Assembly: GCA_039029195.1 (NCBI GenBank)
Contig: JBCCGR010000039.1
Span: 1 to 43,487, forward strand
Length of the DNA: 43,487 nt
Source: JBCCGR01 sp039029195
GTDB lineage: Bacteria > Pseudomonadota > Alphaproteobacteria > Rhizobiales > Rhizobiaceae
Direction of reading: 5' to 3'
Shown here piece after piece: positions 1 through 9,142 of the stretch. The translations under genes and the position numbers were made by a program. The notes under the pieces were generated by a model. It did not search any database. It worked only from the letters and a program-made list of their open reading frames with translations, and was not told the DNA's origin. Within the stretch, counting starts at the first letter, position 1. Each line of letters starts with the position of its first letter.

Positions 1-12
1 ACTGCCCAGTCC

Positions 13-657
13 ATGACCAGCCGCGCCTATGCGAAGCTGCGCAAGGACATCATTTCCGGCACGCTGGCACCAGGCCGCAAGTTGAAGATCGAGGAACTCC
101 GCAAGAGTTATGACGTTGGTTCCAGCCCGATCCGGGAGGCATTGAGCCTCCTCACATCTGACCACTTTGTTGAACGGATTGATCAACGCGGCTTTCGGGT
201 ATCCAAGGTCAGTGGTGAGGAGTTCGCTGAACTCCTGAAAACCCGCTGCTGGCTCGAAGAGCGTGCACTTCGGGAGTCCATTGAACACGGGTCGAGCCAG
301 TGGGAAGAACAGGTGGTGTTGGCCAACTATCGGCTATCCCGCATGCCACGATCACAGGCAGAAGATCATTTCGTCGCCAATATGGCGTGGGAGGAACAGC
401 ACAAGAAGTTCCACATGGCACTGATTGCGGCGTGTGGTTCGTCCATGCTGCTGAAGTTTTGTGATCAACTTTACGATCAGAACGTTCGCTATCGCCAATT
501 GTCCGGTTCAACCGCCTATCCGGCCCGCGATGTGGCTGAAGAACACAATGCGATTTGTGATGCTGTTTTGGCGCGTGACGCCGATCTGGCGGTCGCAAAC
601 CTGCTGAGCCATTACAACCAGACCAGCCGTTTCCTGCAGGATCAGCTTCAGGCCTGA
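13..657 (+). CDS. GntR-family transcriptional regulator, FCD subfamily
   Basis: This is a DNA-binding repressor or activator with an N-terminal winged helix-turn-helix (about residues 1-65, including SSPIREALSLL and ERIDQRGFRVS, typical of GntR). It is followed by an all-helical FCD ligand-binding domain. The FCD metal-binding pattern is suggested by the His residues around 130-135 (EEQHKKFHMAL) and near residue 178 (EEHNAICDAV). Such proteins usually sense an organic acid and control neighbouring catabolic genes; the ligand here is unknown. The reading frame is open to the left window edge and no clear ribosome site precedes the ATG at 13, so the true start may lie upstream. It may regulate the TRAP/dioxygenase operon further right, but that is inference. 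Confidence 0.9.
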   Translation: MTSRAYAKLRKDIISGTLAPGRKLKIEELRKSYDVGSSPIREALSLLTSDHFVERIDQRGFRVSKVSGEEFAELLKTRCWLEERALRESIEHGSSQWEEQVVLANYRLSRMPRSQAEDHFVANMAWEEQHKKFHMALIAACGSSMLLKFCDQLYDQNVRYRQLSGSTAYPARDVAEEHNAICDAVLARDADLAVANLLSHYNQTSRFLQDQLQA

Positions 658-782
658 TTTGACAGTCCCGGAATGGCATTGATCATAGAATGCCGCCATG
701 CTTCCTTGATCGCCCATGCAATCTGTTCGCACCTCAACGTGAGAGCGGATACGCTCAGACAACTCGAACGTCCCGGGAAGCA

Positions 783-1571
783 ATGCAAAACAAACTCAGT
801 GGAATGGTGAACGCTCTTTGGTCCTATCCCATCAAAGGGTTTACACCGATTGAGCACCAAAAGATTGATCTTAAGAAAGGTCAAGGCGTTCCCGGTGACC
901 GGCTGTTCGGATTTGCGAAGGGGAACAGCGGGTTTGATCCTTCAAACCCGAAGCCGTTGCCGAAGGACCGATTTCTCGTGCTGATGCAGCACGCCAAAAT
1001 CGCCGGGTGGAAGACGGAGTTCGATCCCCAAACATATACGCTGAGGATCAGCAATGACGGGGGCATCCTTGTTGATGTCAATCTGAGAGAAAATGACGGC
1101 CAAGCCAGGATGGCGGCTTTCTTTGTCGAACATTTGGAATTGAGCGAAGAAGAGCGTCCGTTTTTTGCCAGTGCCCAGCCACACCGTTTCACGGATGTTT
1201 CGGTGGTGTCGGAAACCTACATGAATGCGGTTTCGTTCATCAATCTTGCTTCTGTTCGAGACTTTGAAATCCGCACCGGACTTCAGATTGATCCGGCACG
1301 GTTTCGGGCAAACATTATCATGAACGGCCTGCCACCCTTTGCAGAGTTCGAACTAATTGATCATGAGATCAAGCTGGGCGACGTGACGTTCAAAGTGCTG
1401 AAGCGGACAAAGCGTTGCGCTGCAACGGAGGTGAATCCTGCGACCGCTGAGCGAGACATCAAGCTTCCGGCTCTTTTGCGCAAAACCTACGGCCATTTCG
1501 ACATGGGAGTTTATGCCGAGGTGATCTCTGACGGTGCTGTTTGTGTGGGCGATCCGGTCTCCGAAACGTAG
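783..1571 (+). CDS. MOSC domain-containing protein
   Basis: A 263-residue protein of the YcbX/mARC type. The N-terminal beta-barrel part starts at VNALWSYPIKGF and includes the GDRLFGF segment. A C-terminal MOSC domain contains the conserved cysteine C212 in KRCAATEVNP, the residue that ligands the molybdenum cofactor or carries sulfur in this family. No C-terminal ferredoxin domain is visible, so an electron-transfer partner would be separate. The ATG at 783 is chosen because GGGAAG lies just upstream and homology begins there; an in-frame ATG at 690 gives an extension with no family resemblance. The substrate cannot be told from the sequence; N-hydroxylated compound reduction is the usual role. 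Confidence 0.85.
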   Translation: MQNKLSGMVNALWSYPIKGFTPIEHQKIDLKKGQGVPGDRLFGFAKGNSGFDPSNPKPLPKDRFLVLMQHAKIAGWKTEFDPQTYTLRISNDGGILVDVNLRENDGQARMAAFFVEHLELSEEERPFFASAQPHRFTDVSVVSETYMNAVSFINLASVRDFEIRTGLQIDPARFRANIIMNGLPPFAEFELIDHEIKLGDVTFKVLKRTKRCAATEVNPATAERDIKLPALLRKTYGHFDMGVYAEVISDGAVCVGDPVSET

Positions 1572-1588
1572 CTTCACGTTTGTGAAGC
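1571..1588 (+). terminator. Short hairpin at the stop codon of the MOSC gene
   Basis: A perfect 7-bp stem (GCTTCAC / GTGAAGC) with a 4-base loop begins on the last base of the TAG stop. There is no following T-tract, so it is either a weak terminator or an RNA 3'-end stabiliser. Confidence 0.4.
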
Positions 1589-1681
1589 TCGAATGCTTCC
1601 GGTGGGATGATCGTTCCGCCCCCGTTTGCAACCCTTCCTAGAGACTGTCAGATCATCTCAGCATCAGTCTTTACCATTGTC

Positions 1682-1752
1682 ATTGCGGCCTTCAGGGCCG
1701 CAATCCAATGTTTGGCAATCGCATTTTGGATCCCGGCCCTGAAGGCCGGGAT
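1682..1752. repeat. Palindromic intergenic element, copy A (two hairpins)
   Basis: Two perfect 9-bp stem-loops lie head to head. Bases 1682-1704 form ATTGCGGCC-TTCAG-GGCCGCAAT and 1730-1752 form ATCCCGGCC-CTGAA-GGCCGGGAT. The 5-base loops are reverse complements of each other and the spacer arms (CCAATG / CATTTTGG) also roughly match, so the whole block is a large imperfect inverted repeat. Related copies are at 3850-3885 and 24206-24300. This looks like a REP/BIME-type dispersed element. Confidence 0.75.
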
Positions 1753-1793
1753 GACGAAGGGGAAGTGGTACTTTCCTACAGTACCGACAGAAT

Positions 1794-2951
1794 CTAGTGA
1801 TCCAGCGGAACCCAGGCGCTGTTTCTATTGGACGATTTCACGCATGCCGACACGAACTGAACGCCAAGCAATCCATCCTTGATGGTCGGATAGACAACAT
1901 CGGCAGGTGCCTCCTTGCCGTCTCGCGCCGCGACAATTGCCAGAGCTGCCTCGGAGTATATGTTGGCAAACCCTTCCAGATAGCCCTCCGGATGGCCAGG
2001 TGGAACGCGGCTCATTCTCGCGGCGGCATCCCCGGCGCCTGCCCCATTGCGACTGATCAACCGCTTTGGTTCACCAAACGGCGTGTACCATAGGCGGTTG
2101 GGATTTTCCTGCTCCCACTCAAGGCCGCCCTTTTCGCCATATATACGAATTCGCAAGGCGTTTTCATTTCCCGGTGCGACCTGGCTCGACCACAACATAC
2201 CCCGTGCGCCGCCTTCAAAGCGCAGCATCACGTGCGCATTGTCGTCCACCTGTCGTCCGGGAACGAACGACTGCAGATCCGCCGAGAGACTTTCAACGGT
2301 CAGACCGGAGATGAAGCACGCCAGATTGAACGCGTGGGTGCCAATGTCACCGGTGGAACCGCCGGCGCCGGAACGCGCAGGGTCGGTTCGCCATTCAGCC
2401 TGTTTGAAGTCCTGTTCAACACTCAGCCAGTCCTGAGGGTATTCGACCTGAACAACCCGGATTGTTCCCAGTGTCCCATCAGACACCATCTCCCGCGCCT
2501 GACGCACCATGGGATATCCTGTGTAATTGTGGGTCAGGATAAAAAGCGCATCGCTCTTTTCTGCAGCCTTCACCATCTTCTTGGCATCCGCCAATGTCGA
2601 TGTCAGAGGCTTGTCGCAAATCACATGTATGCCGCGCTTCAAAAATTCGCGCGCCACCGGATAATGCATGTGATTTGGCGTCACGATGCTGACGGCTTCG
2701 ATGCCGTCTTTCCGCCGTGCCTCACGGATCGCCATGTCCTTGAAATCATCATAGATCCGAGGAAGGCCAATGGCCCTCCCACTTGCGCGGGATTTTTCAG
2801 GTGTGGAACTTAGCGCACCAGCGACGAGATCGAACCGGTCGTCAATGCGGCTTGCAATCCTGTGCACTGCGCCAATGAACGCGTCATTGCCACCGCCCAC
2901 CATTCCAAGCCGAACGCGGGGTGGTAATTCGGATGGATCGTTGCTGCTCAT
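1794..2951 (-). CDS. Gfo/Idh/MocA family NAD(P)-dependent oxidoreductase
   Basis: A 385-residue sugar or inositol-type dehydrogenase. The N-terminal Rossmann fold starts with RLGMVGGGNDAFIGAVHR, and the family's EKP-like motif appears as ICDKPLTSTLADAKKM, whose lysine is catalytic. The C-terminal half carries the typical GGASTGDIGTHAFNLA-like substrate region (here GGSTGDIGTHAFNLACF). The ATG at 2951 is preceded by GGGAG at 7-base spacing; an upstream start at 3005 has no such support. A cupin gene lies 126 bp upstream on the same strand and may be co-transcribed. Family members oxidise or reduce cyclic polyols and sugar derivatives; the substrate here is unknown. Confidence 0.88.
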   Translation of the reverse strand: MSSNDPSELPPRVRLGMVGGGNDAFIGAVHRIASRIDDRFDLVAGALSSTPEKSRASGRAIGLPRIYDDFKDMAIREARRKDGIEAVSIVTPNHMHYPVAREFLKRGIHVICDKPLTSTLADAKKMVKAAEKSDALFILTHNYTGYPMVRQAREMVSDGTLGTIRVVQVEYPQDWLSVEQDFKQAEWRTDPARSGAGGSTGDIGTHAFNLACFISGLTVESLSADLQSFVPGRQVDDNAHVMLRFEGGARGMLWSSQVAPGNENALRIRIYGEKGGLEWEQENPNRLWYTPFGEPKRLISRNGAGAGDAAARMSRVPPGHPEGYLEGFANIYSEAALAIVAARDGKEAPADVVYPTIKDGLLGVQFVSACVKSSNRNSAWVPLDH

Positions 2952-3077
2952 TCTGAAACTCCCGGAACACGCCAGCGCGGCATCGTTGCCGGGAAGGATA
3001 GCCACAGCGCGATGTCAATGCACCTGAAAACACAGATCATGGGAGCAACAAACAATTTCGGATGGATGGACGCCGCC

Positions 3078-3752
3078 TCAGGCGGCAACATCCGGTGCTT
3101 TTGCGTGGCGAAGATGCCCGGTCTTGATCCAGAGCCGCGCTCCGCTTGCGCCTGCATGAGCCCAAAACGCATCGCCATCCGGCAATCGCAACCAAGACCC
3201 CTGACGCAGATTGTCGTTGTCAGCCCGACAGCCGCCCTCAAGCACCAGCACCTCGATGCCACCGGCTTCCGAGAGGTTGAATTTTGCTCCCGGCTCCAGC
3301 ACCAGATATCGCACGGTCTCGCGGTCGTCCCGGTGAAGTTCAAGCGCCGAAACACCCTCCTCGCCACTGATATCCGCTACCGTCATCTCTTTGCGAAACT
3401 GGTTCCGGTCGTCCATGTCGAACTGCCAGAGCTTGACAAAGATCGTACATCCCTCGTCAGAACCCGGCGTGTGACTGGTGGTTGGCGGATTGCGGACATA
3501 GGTGCCCGTTGGATAGTCGCCATGCTCGTCCTGAAAAGTACCCTCCAGCACAATAAATTCTTCGCCGCCGGTGTGGGTGTGCGCGGAAAAGGAACTTCCC
3601 GGCGCGTAACGCACAATGGAGGTCGCCCGCGCCACCTCTTCACCAATACGATCAAGCATTCGCCGGTCGACACCTTTCATGGGCGAAGCGCGCCACGGCT
3701 CATCGTCGCTGTGAACGAGAACACGTTTTGAAAAATCAGCGTTGAGTTCCAT
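3078..3752 (-). CDS. Two-domain cupin protein (ChrR-like cupin)
   Basis: A 224-residue protein with two cupin folds. The first has a metal-binding pattern HTHTGGEEFIVLEGTF followed by a later histidine in PPTTSHTPG, which matches ChrR-type cupins. The second (ALELHRDDRETVRYLVLEPG to the end) lacks the full set of ligands. The N-terminal zinc-binding anti-sigma domain of true ChrR is absent, so this is a stand-alone cupin rather than an anti-sigma factor. The ATG at 3752 has AGGAG 8 bases upstream. A longer frame to 3923 would run through a palindromic repeat and is rejected. Confidence 0.8.
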   Translation of the reverse strand: MELNADFSKRVLVHSDDEPWRASPMKGVDRRMLDRIGEEVARATSIVRYAPGSSFSAHTHTGGEEFIVLEGTFQDEHGDYPTGTYVRNPPTTSHTPGSDEGCTIFVKLWQFDMDDRNQFRKEMTVADISGEEGVSALELHRDDRETVRYLVLEPGAKFNLSEAGGIEVLVLEGGCRADNDNLRQGSWLRLPDGDAFWAHAGASGARLWIKTGHLRHAKAPDVAA

Positions 3753-3849
3753 AACTCTTGCTCCTGAACCGACAAGCTTGAACGCCATAGGTAGGCCGTT
3801 ATCTGTGGAAGTCGATAGGGCCTGTTTGCTATTGGCCAAAAAAGTCGCG

Positions 3850-3885
3850 TTCGTCATCCCGGGCACGGCCCGGGATCCAAAGCAG
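3850..3885. repeat. Palindromic intergenic element, copy C (single hairpin)
   Basis: Bases 3856-3876 form a perfect 9-bp stem (ATCCCGGGC / GCCCGGGAT) with a 3-base loop. The flanks TCGTC on the left and CCAAA on the right match the reverse complement of hairpin 2 in copy A. It lies about 100 bp upstream of the cupin gene. Confidence 0.65.
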
Positions 3886-4041
3886 ACGCGATAAGAAGAC
3901 GAACCAGTCTGACCTCCATGCAATCAGCGGCGCGGCCGCCAACCGTATTTTATGGTATACACAGAGAGGCCACAACCGCTGACCTTCCTTGAGATCATCG
4001 GCAAGAGCCACCCTCTCAACTGAGAAAAGTGCAGTTCGGCA

Positions 4042-4653
4042 ATGTTCATTCAATCTCCAGCCAAAGTTCCAGATCAACTGCAAACCGACGAATTCATCAT
4101 CCGTCCAATTGAGGTGAACGACGCCGAGGCCGACTACGAAGCCGTGATGGAAAGCCGTGAATTTCTTCGTCTTTGGGAACAGTCGAGCTGGCCGGAAGAC
4201 GACTTCACGCTTGAGGAGAACCGCAAGGATGTTGAAAAGCTTGTGGAGCGACACGCATCCGGCCACTCCTTTGCTTTCACGGTTTTGACACCGGACGAAA
4301 CGCGTTGTCTCGGCTGCATTTATGTCTTTCCAAACGACGCCGGCATGTTTGTGCGGTCCGAAATTTCACCACGCGATTCAAACGCGTGGGTTGATGTCTC
4401 GGCCGCGAACTATTTTTGGGTGCGCAAATCAGAACTGAAATCCGGTCTGGATCAGAGGCTCCTTCGCCATCTTGCCGACTGGTTCAAATCCAAATGGAAG
4501 TTCAAACAGCCGGTTTTCGTGACCAACCAGCAGTATGATCAGCAGGTGACGATGTTCGAACAAGCTCAGTTGTCGCTGCAGTTTGAAATCAACGATCCAA
4601 ACGCCGAAGGCAAATTTTTGGCCTACGGGATCAGGTCTCCTTCACCAGTGTGA
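4042..4653 (+). CDS. GNAT-family N-acetyltransferase (probable)
   Basis: A 203-residue soluble protein. The beginning (FIIRPIEVNDAEADYEAVM) and the later HSFAFTVLTPDETRCLGCIYVFP resemble the first strands of the GNAT fold, the second being where acetyl-CoA binding strand beta4 usually lies. The classic Q/RxxGxG/A loop is not evident and the C-terminal part is divergent, so enzymatic activity is uncertain. No strong ribosome site precedes the ATG. Its last 23 bases overlap the 3' end of the convergent dioxygenase gene. Confidence 0.6.
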   Translation: MFIQSPAKVPDQLQTDEFIIRPIEVNDAEADYEAVMESREFLRLWEQSSWPEDDFTLEENRKDVEKLVERHASGHSFAFTVLTPDETRCLGCIYVFPNDAGMFVRSEISPRDSNAWVDVSAANYFWVRKSELKSGLDQRLLRHLADWFKSKWKFKQPVFVTNQQYDQQVTMFEQAQLSLQFEINDPNAEGKFLAYGIRSPSPV

Positions 4654-5503
4654 AATCAAAATCCACTGTGTAGAAGGGCTTGCTGATCGTGTCTCTGATC
4701 ACAAGATCTGACGGGAGGTCATCGCTTTCGTTGCTTTCAACATAATCCATAATGAGTTGCTCCCGAACACCAAACACGGCGTCTTCATCGAGATAAGGAT
4801 CATCACTGGGAAACACCTCCGTTACCAGCGATCTGTGACCATCGGCGGTAACAATGAAATGAAGGTGCGAAGGGCGCCACGGATGTCTGCCGGTGGCATG
4901 TAGCAACTCCCCAACGGGACCATCGTCCGGTACGGTGTAGGGTGCTGGACGAACGGTCGAAAACAGATAACGCCCATCCGCATCACTCACCATGTGAGCC
5001 CGCAGATTGTATTCCGGCTGCGCGGCATCCTGATTGGAGTAGAGCCCGTTATCGGCCGTTTGCCAGATTTCCAACTCCGCCCCCGCGATAGGTGAGCCAT
5101 CATCAGAAAGCACCTTACCGCCCACCACAATGGTTGCGCCTTCATTGTCACCGACCAGATCACCACCCACGGGCAAATCGGGCGCGCCAAGCACGTGAAA
5201 CGGCCCCAGCACGCTTGATGGCGTTCCCCCCTTGGACGAGTTCACCATGTCCACCAGGGACGAAATCCCCAACACATCCGACAACAGAATGAACTCATTA
5301 CGCTCCGGTGTCGTGATTTCACCGGCACCTGTTAGAATTTCCAGCCCCTTCCGCCATTCATCATGGGTGAGTTCGGTCTCGCGAACAAAGTCGTGCAGAT
5401 GGCCAGCCAGATTTTCCAGAACAAAGCGCAGACGCGGATCTGTGTCCGCACCGCAGTAATCCAGAAAGGCCTGGGTGATGTTGTCTTTCGAAACGGTGCG
5501 CAT
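4631..5503 (-). CDS. Intradiol ring-cleavage dioxygenase (hydroxyquinol/catechol 1,2-dioxygenase type)
   Basis: A 290-residue non-haem Fe(III) dioxygenase that opens a hydroxylated aromatic ring between adjacent hydroxyls. The N-terminal helical dimerisation domain covers about residues 5-95. The catalytic domain has the four iron ligands Y155 (DNGLYSN), Y189 (PAPYTVP), H213 and H215 (RPSHLHF). Length and the N-terminal domain fit hydroxyquinol 1,2-dioxygenase, but catechol or chlorocatechol cannot be excluded. It is the last gene of the minus-strand operon starting at 9813, 21 bp after the TRAP permease. No maleylacetate reductase or muconate enzyme is in the window, so the lower pathway must be elsewhere. 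Confidence 0.9.
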   Translation of the reverse strand: MRTVSKDNITQAFLDYCGADTDPRLRFVLENLAGHLHDFVRETELTHDEWRKGLEILTGAGEITTPERNEFILLSDVLGISSLVDMVNSSKGGTPSSVLGPFHVLGAPDLPVGGDLVGDNEGATIVVGGKVLSDDGSPIAGAELEIWQTADNGLYSNQDAAQPEYNLRAHMVSDADGRYLFSTVRPAPYTVPDDGPVGELLHATGRHPWRPSHLHFIVTADGHRSLVTEVFPSDDPYLDEDAVFGVREQLIMDYVESNESDDLPSDLVIRDTISKPFYTVDFDFTLVKET

Positions 5504-5524
5504 GTGGTTTCTCCGAAACGGTTG

Positions 5525-6835
5525 TTATGCCAGAATGCCGGTGGAAAGGCCGGGGAAGGAGATAATAAGGATCAGTACAAGAAGCATGATCACAGCGAAT
5601 GGAAATGCGCCAAAAAACACATCCTTCAGACTGATGTCGGGATCATTGAGGCTCGATTTGATCACAAAACAGGAAATGCCAAGTGGTGGCGTCAGTAGGC
5701 CTATTTCCGCGCCGATCACAGTAACGATGCCGAACCAGACAAGGCTCATGCCCATGCCTTCGACGAGTGAAATGAAGAGCGGCACGACGATCAGAATGAT
5801 GGAGGCTGTGTCGAGCAGCGTGCCCAGAAAGAGCATGAGCAGCACATAGATGATCATCACTTCCACAAAGCCAAGCTGGTAGCTTTGGAGCACGGCGTTG
5901 AGCTCATTGGGCAATCCAGCATATCCCAGCATCCGGGAGTAAAGGGATGCCATGGTGATCAGGAACAGAATTGATGCCGTGATGTGCCCGGTTTCAATGG
6001 CCGTCTCCCAGAGGCCGCGCCAGCTAATTTTACCACGTAGAAGCGCAATCAGCAGAGCTGCCAACGCGCCGGCAGCTCCTGCTTCAACTGGTGTAAGCCA
6101 GCCGGTGTAGATGCCCCCCAGAACAATCAGAATGAGCCCGACCGTTGGCACGGTCTTGTCGAGAATCTGGTAGAGTGAAAGCGGGTTGTCAGCCCCGGAA
6201 ACAATGTTCTCGCCAAGATAGGCTGGTCGCAGACGTCCTGCGATCAGGATCCAAAGAATATAGGCTGCCGTGAGCAGTAAGCCCGGCACGATGCCGGCAA
6301 GGAACATCTCGCCAACAGACTGTTCAGAAACAAACGAATAGATGATCAGCATGGCGCTCGGCGGAATGATCATCCCGAGCACGGATGAGCCTGCCACCAC
6401 GCCAACGGCAAACCGCTTGTTGTAATTGAGGTTGCGCATTTCAGGCACGGCGATGCGGGTGAACACCGACGCCGAAGCAATGGATGACCCGGTGACGGCG
6501 GCAAACACCGCATTGGCCCCGACCGTCGCCATTCCTATGCCGCCGGTAACGGCGCGAAACGCCCGGTTCATCACCTCATATATATCGGTTCCCAATCCCG
6601 CTCGCGAGACCAGAAGCCCCATCACAGTGAAGAGCGGGATGGTGGCGAAGGGGTACTCGGTGACCCCGTCACCCACCGCGACTTTGAGGAAATTGAACGC
6701 AAGGATCGACTTCCCGCTAATCACCCAGATCGAGATGAAGGAGACAAGCCCCAGCGCGACAGGGATATAGACGCCTAGATAAACCATCGCGACGATGGCT
6801 AGAACGGACAGAGCGCCAACTTCGACCGGGGTCAT
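5525..6835 (-). CDS. TRAP transporter large permease (DctM family)
   Basis: A 436-residue inner-membrane protein with many hydrophobic spans, the normal length for DctM. It forms the sodium-coupled transport channel of a tripartite ATP-independent periplasmic transporter. Family signatures include FLKVAVGDGVTEYPFATIPL near the start and GSSIASASVFTRIAVPEM in the middle. Its ATG overlaps the stop of the small permease gene as ATGA (6832-6835), showing translational coupling. The following gene is the ring-cleavage dioxygenase, so the cargo is probably an aromatic or related organic acid. Confidence 0.93.
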   Translation of the reverse strand: MTPVEVGALSVLAIVAMVYLGVYIPVALGLVSFISIWVISGKSILAFNFLKVAVGDGVTEYPFATIPLFTVMGLLVSRAGLGTDIYEVMNRAFRAVTGGIGMATVGANAVFAAVTGSSIASASVFTRIAVPEMRNLNYNKRFAVGVVAGSSVLGMIIPPSAMLIIYSFVSEQSVGEMFLAGIVPGLLLTAAYILWILIAGRLRPAYLGENIVSGADNPLSLYQILDKTVPTVGLILIVLGGIYTGWLTPVEAGAAGALAALLIALLRGKISWRGLWETAIETGHITASILFLITMASLYSRMLGYAGLPNELNAVLQSYQLGFVEVMIIYVLLMLFLGTLLDTASIILIVVPLFISLVEGMGMSLVWFGIVTVIGAEIGLLTPPLGISCFVIKSSLNDPDISLKDVFFGAFPFAVIMLLVLILIISFPGLSTGILA

Positions 6836-7449
6836 TCGGGCCGCTCTTTCAGATTTTGTGCGGTGGAAGCCGCATCACCCAACACCGCTTTGAAAGCGAA
6901 TATGAGCGCACAAAGCGTGACACTGAAGGCAATCGCCAGACGGGCCGGCCACCAAGGTGCGGTGAAAATGCCCGGCGTGCCAAAATACTCACAACGGGCA
7001 AACGCGTCAGATAAGTCCTTGAACAATTCCCCACTTGGCGGCGGACCAAATTCCGGCTGGCTGAAGAAATGACAGGTCTCAAACGATTCCGAGAATTCCG
7101 GCCACACCGTCCAGGCAATCAGTCCCATGAAGACTGCCGCCGCCGCGTCGATAAACCTGCCAAGCCAACCGGCAAAACCCGGAAAGCGATCACGCGCCAA
7201 AAGCAAAAATCCGTCTGACCGGGTCAGACGGTTGCTGCGCACCACATCCGGCAATTGCATGAACACAATAAGGATGAGGGAGAAGATCACCACTTCCACC
7301 ACACCCCGCAGGGGAGCGTGAAAGACACCGCGTGCGACCACATCCACATTCATGACAGCGACAAGAACGAAGATCACGGCCGTGCCAATCGCGTTGGCAA
7401 GGATGGCAACACCAACAAACGGCGAATAGATGCGGCGGAGCATCAGCAT
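6832..7449 (-). CDS. TRAP transporter small permease (DctQ family)
   Basis: A 205-residue membrane protein with four predicted hydrophobic segments, starting LRRIYSPFVGVAILANAIGT. It pairs with DctM in the inner membrane. The loop between spans 3 and 4 (about residues 110-160, FSESFETCHFFSQPEFGP onward) is longer and more cysteine-containing than usual. The start at 7449 could instead be the ATG two codons on. It sits 30 bp after the solute-binding protein gene and overlaps the large permease gene by 4 bp. Confidence 0.88.
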   Translation of the reverse strand: MLMLRRIYSPFVGVAILANAIGTAVIFVLVAVMNVDVVARGVFHAPLRGVVEVVIFSLILIVFMQLPDVVRSNRLTRSDGFLLLARDRFPGFAGWLGRFIDAAAAVFMGLIAWTVWPEFSESFETCHFFSQPEFGPPPSGELFKDLSDAFARCEYFGTPGIFTAPWWPARLAIAFSVTLCALIFAFKAVLGDAASTAQNLKERPE

Positions 7450-7479
7450 ATTAGGATACCCCGCCGTTCATATTGACGA

Positions 7480-8583
7480 TCAGAGCTCGCTCGCCCAGTC
7501 ACGCACAGGCGTCAGGCCGGCCGCTTTGAGCTTGCCAATATAGGCCTTCAGCATGTCTGAACCCGGTGCGCCGGCGCCATCGAGCTTCTTCGCCCAGTCC
7601 GCTGCGATGTTCGGCATGGCTTTCGCCCAGGCCTCGCGCGATTCCTGCGACAGTTCCACGACGGTACCGCCGCCTTTCTTGTAGGCTTCCAGCGAAGCCG
7701 CGGCGCGGTCCATGGCAACACCTGCCACATGATCGCGATATTCAATCGCCACTTTCTGGAGCACTTGCTTCACTTCATCAGGAAGCTTTGCCCAAACGTC
7801 CTTGTTTACCGTCACGGTTTTTGAATTTACCGCGCCGAGATCGGCCTTCAGCATATAAGGCGCGACTTCAGCGATTTTGAACGTCTTGGCAGCTTCCGGC
7901 CACAACATGGCCGCATCAACCACACCGGTTTGCAGCATGTTGAAGAAGTTCGGCAGGCCACCGCGCACCCCGGCAGCCCCTTCAATGCCTTCCAGATAGC
8001 GCAGATTGTAGCCCGCACCGGCAACCTTCTTGCCCTTCAGATCATCCAACGAATTGATCGGTGTCTTGGAGAACATCTGATAGGTGTCGAGCACCACACC
8101 AGTTGCCAGATAGACTTGGTTTTCCGCATCCAGCTCCTTGGCCATTTGCGGAAATTCTTTGGCGATTTCATCAACGGCTTTTGCGACCACACGGGCATCC
8201 GGCGCGATGAATGGTGTCACAGCAGAAATGCCCTGGCTGGGCAGTTTGGAATTGTGAAAGATGGTTGTCACAATGCCGATATCGCCAAGGCCAAGCTTGA
8301 TGCCTTCCAGCACGCCGCGGGGCTTGACGATTGTGCCGCCATAGGCCTCCTGCCATTTGATTTCATATTTGCCGGTTTTGGCGAGTTCTTCATTTACCCG
8401 AGGGATAAAGAAGCCGGAGAACTCCTTCACCCACATGGCGCGGGCCGGATACCCATCAATCGCGATCATATTGATGGTTTCAGCCGCCGTTGCCGACGTG
8501 ATCGATGCTGGCATCAACAGTCCGGCAGCCATCAGCGCGGCTAAGGCGCCGGATCGTGCGCGTTTCTTAAGTTCAACAGTCAT
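7480..8583 (-). CDS. TRAP transporter substrate-binding protein (DctP family)
   Basis: A 367-residue periplasmic protein with a signal peptide ending near SATAAE (about residue 34). The mature part is a DctP-type two-lobed binding protein. TRAP family features include SLDDLKGKKVAGAGYNLRYL and the later AAMLWPEAAKTFKIAEVAPY region. An arginine that salt-bridges the substrate carboxylate is usual at the GKKVAG-to-NLRY stretch. The ATG is preceded by GGGAGGA at 7-base spacing, a strong site. Ligand identity is unknown; the operon suggests an aromatic or dicarboxylic acid. Confidence 0.92.
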   Translation of the reverse strand: MTVELKKRARSGALAALMAAGLLMPASITSATAAETINMIAIDGYPARAMWVKEFSGFFIPRVNEELAKTGKYEIKWQEAYGGTIVKPRGVLEGIKLGLGDIGIVTTIFHNSKLPSQGISAVTPFIAPDARVVAKAVDEIAKEFPQMAKELDAENQVYLATGVVLDTYQMFSKTPINSLDDLKGKKVAGAGYNLRYLEGIEGAAGVRGGLPNFFNMLQTGVVDAAMLWPEAAKTFKIAEVAPYMLKADLGAVNSKTVTVNKDVWAKLPDEVKQVLQKVAIEYRDHVAGVAMDRAAASLEAYKKGGGTVVELSQESREAWAKAMPNIAADWAKKLDGAGAPGSDMLKAYIGKLKAAGLTPVRDWASEL

Positions 8584-8650
8584 GTTTCAGTCCTCCCATT
8601 TGTCGCCGGACTTCCGGCCGCCTGTCTCATGCGACCTGTCCGGATTGCGC

Positions 8651-9112
8651 TTATTGTTTTGTCACCCACTCCTCATCAATCACCGTTCCTGCCTGCCGGA
8701 ACAGTTTGGACAGCGGGCAGAATTTAGAAACTTCTGCCGCCAGCCTTTTGAGATCGTCTTCTGAAACCGCGTTGCCGGTTTCCACCCGCAAATTGATGTG
8801 GGTGAACGGCACATCAATCTCCTCCTGCAGGGTCACACCGCGACGATCGAATCCGCACTGGGCGGAAATGGAAAGATGCCCGATATCAATGCCAAGCTTG
8901 TCTGCGCACTTGTGGCCAATCACGTTGGTGCAGCCAATGAGAGCGGACAATGCGGTATCGGTGGGGGTTGGCCCAAGATTGGTGCCACCTCGCTCGGTCG
9001 GCTCATCAATGGCAAAGGTCAGGTCCCGGACCGATATATTGGTCAGAGAATGGGATGGGCATTGGCCGTCCGCCTTCAGCATAACTGTTGTTTTGGGGCG
9101 GACATTGACCAT
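8651..9112 (-). CDS. OsmC/Ohr-family protein
   Basis: A 153-residue protein of the OsmC fold. The two redox cysteines of the family are visible: C61 in ALIGCTN and C132 in SKFCPLSKLF. Family members reduce organic hydroperoxides with dithiol electrons. Other cysteines (C18, C69, C86) are present. In the operon it lies between a nitroreductase gene and a TRAP binding protein gene, a setting suggesting protection against peroxides formed during aromatic breakdown, which is inference. The ATG is preceded by AAGGGA. Confidence 0.87.
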   Translation of the reverse strand: MVNVRPKTTVMLKADGQCPSHSLTNISVRDLTFAIDEPTERGGTNLGPTPTDTALSALIGCTNVIGHKCADKLGIDIGHLSISAQCGFDRRGVTLQEEIDVPFTHINLRVETGNAVSEDDLKRLAAEVSKFCPLSKLFRQAGTVIDEEWVTKQ

Positions 9113-9142
9113 TCAACTATCCCTTTCTTGTTTGATTACTGC

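Noticed and set aside
3753..3923. N-terminal extension of the cupin gene
   Set aside because: It reads through the palindromic repeat at 3856-3876, while AGGAG supports the start at 3752.
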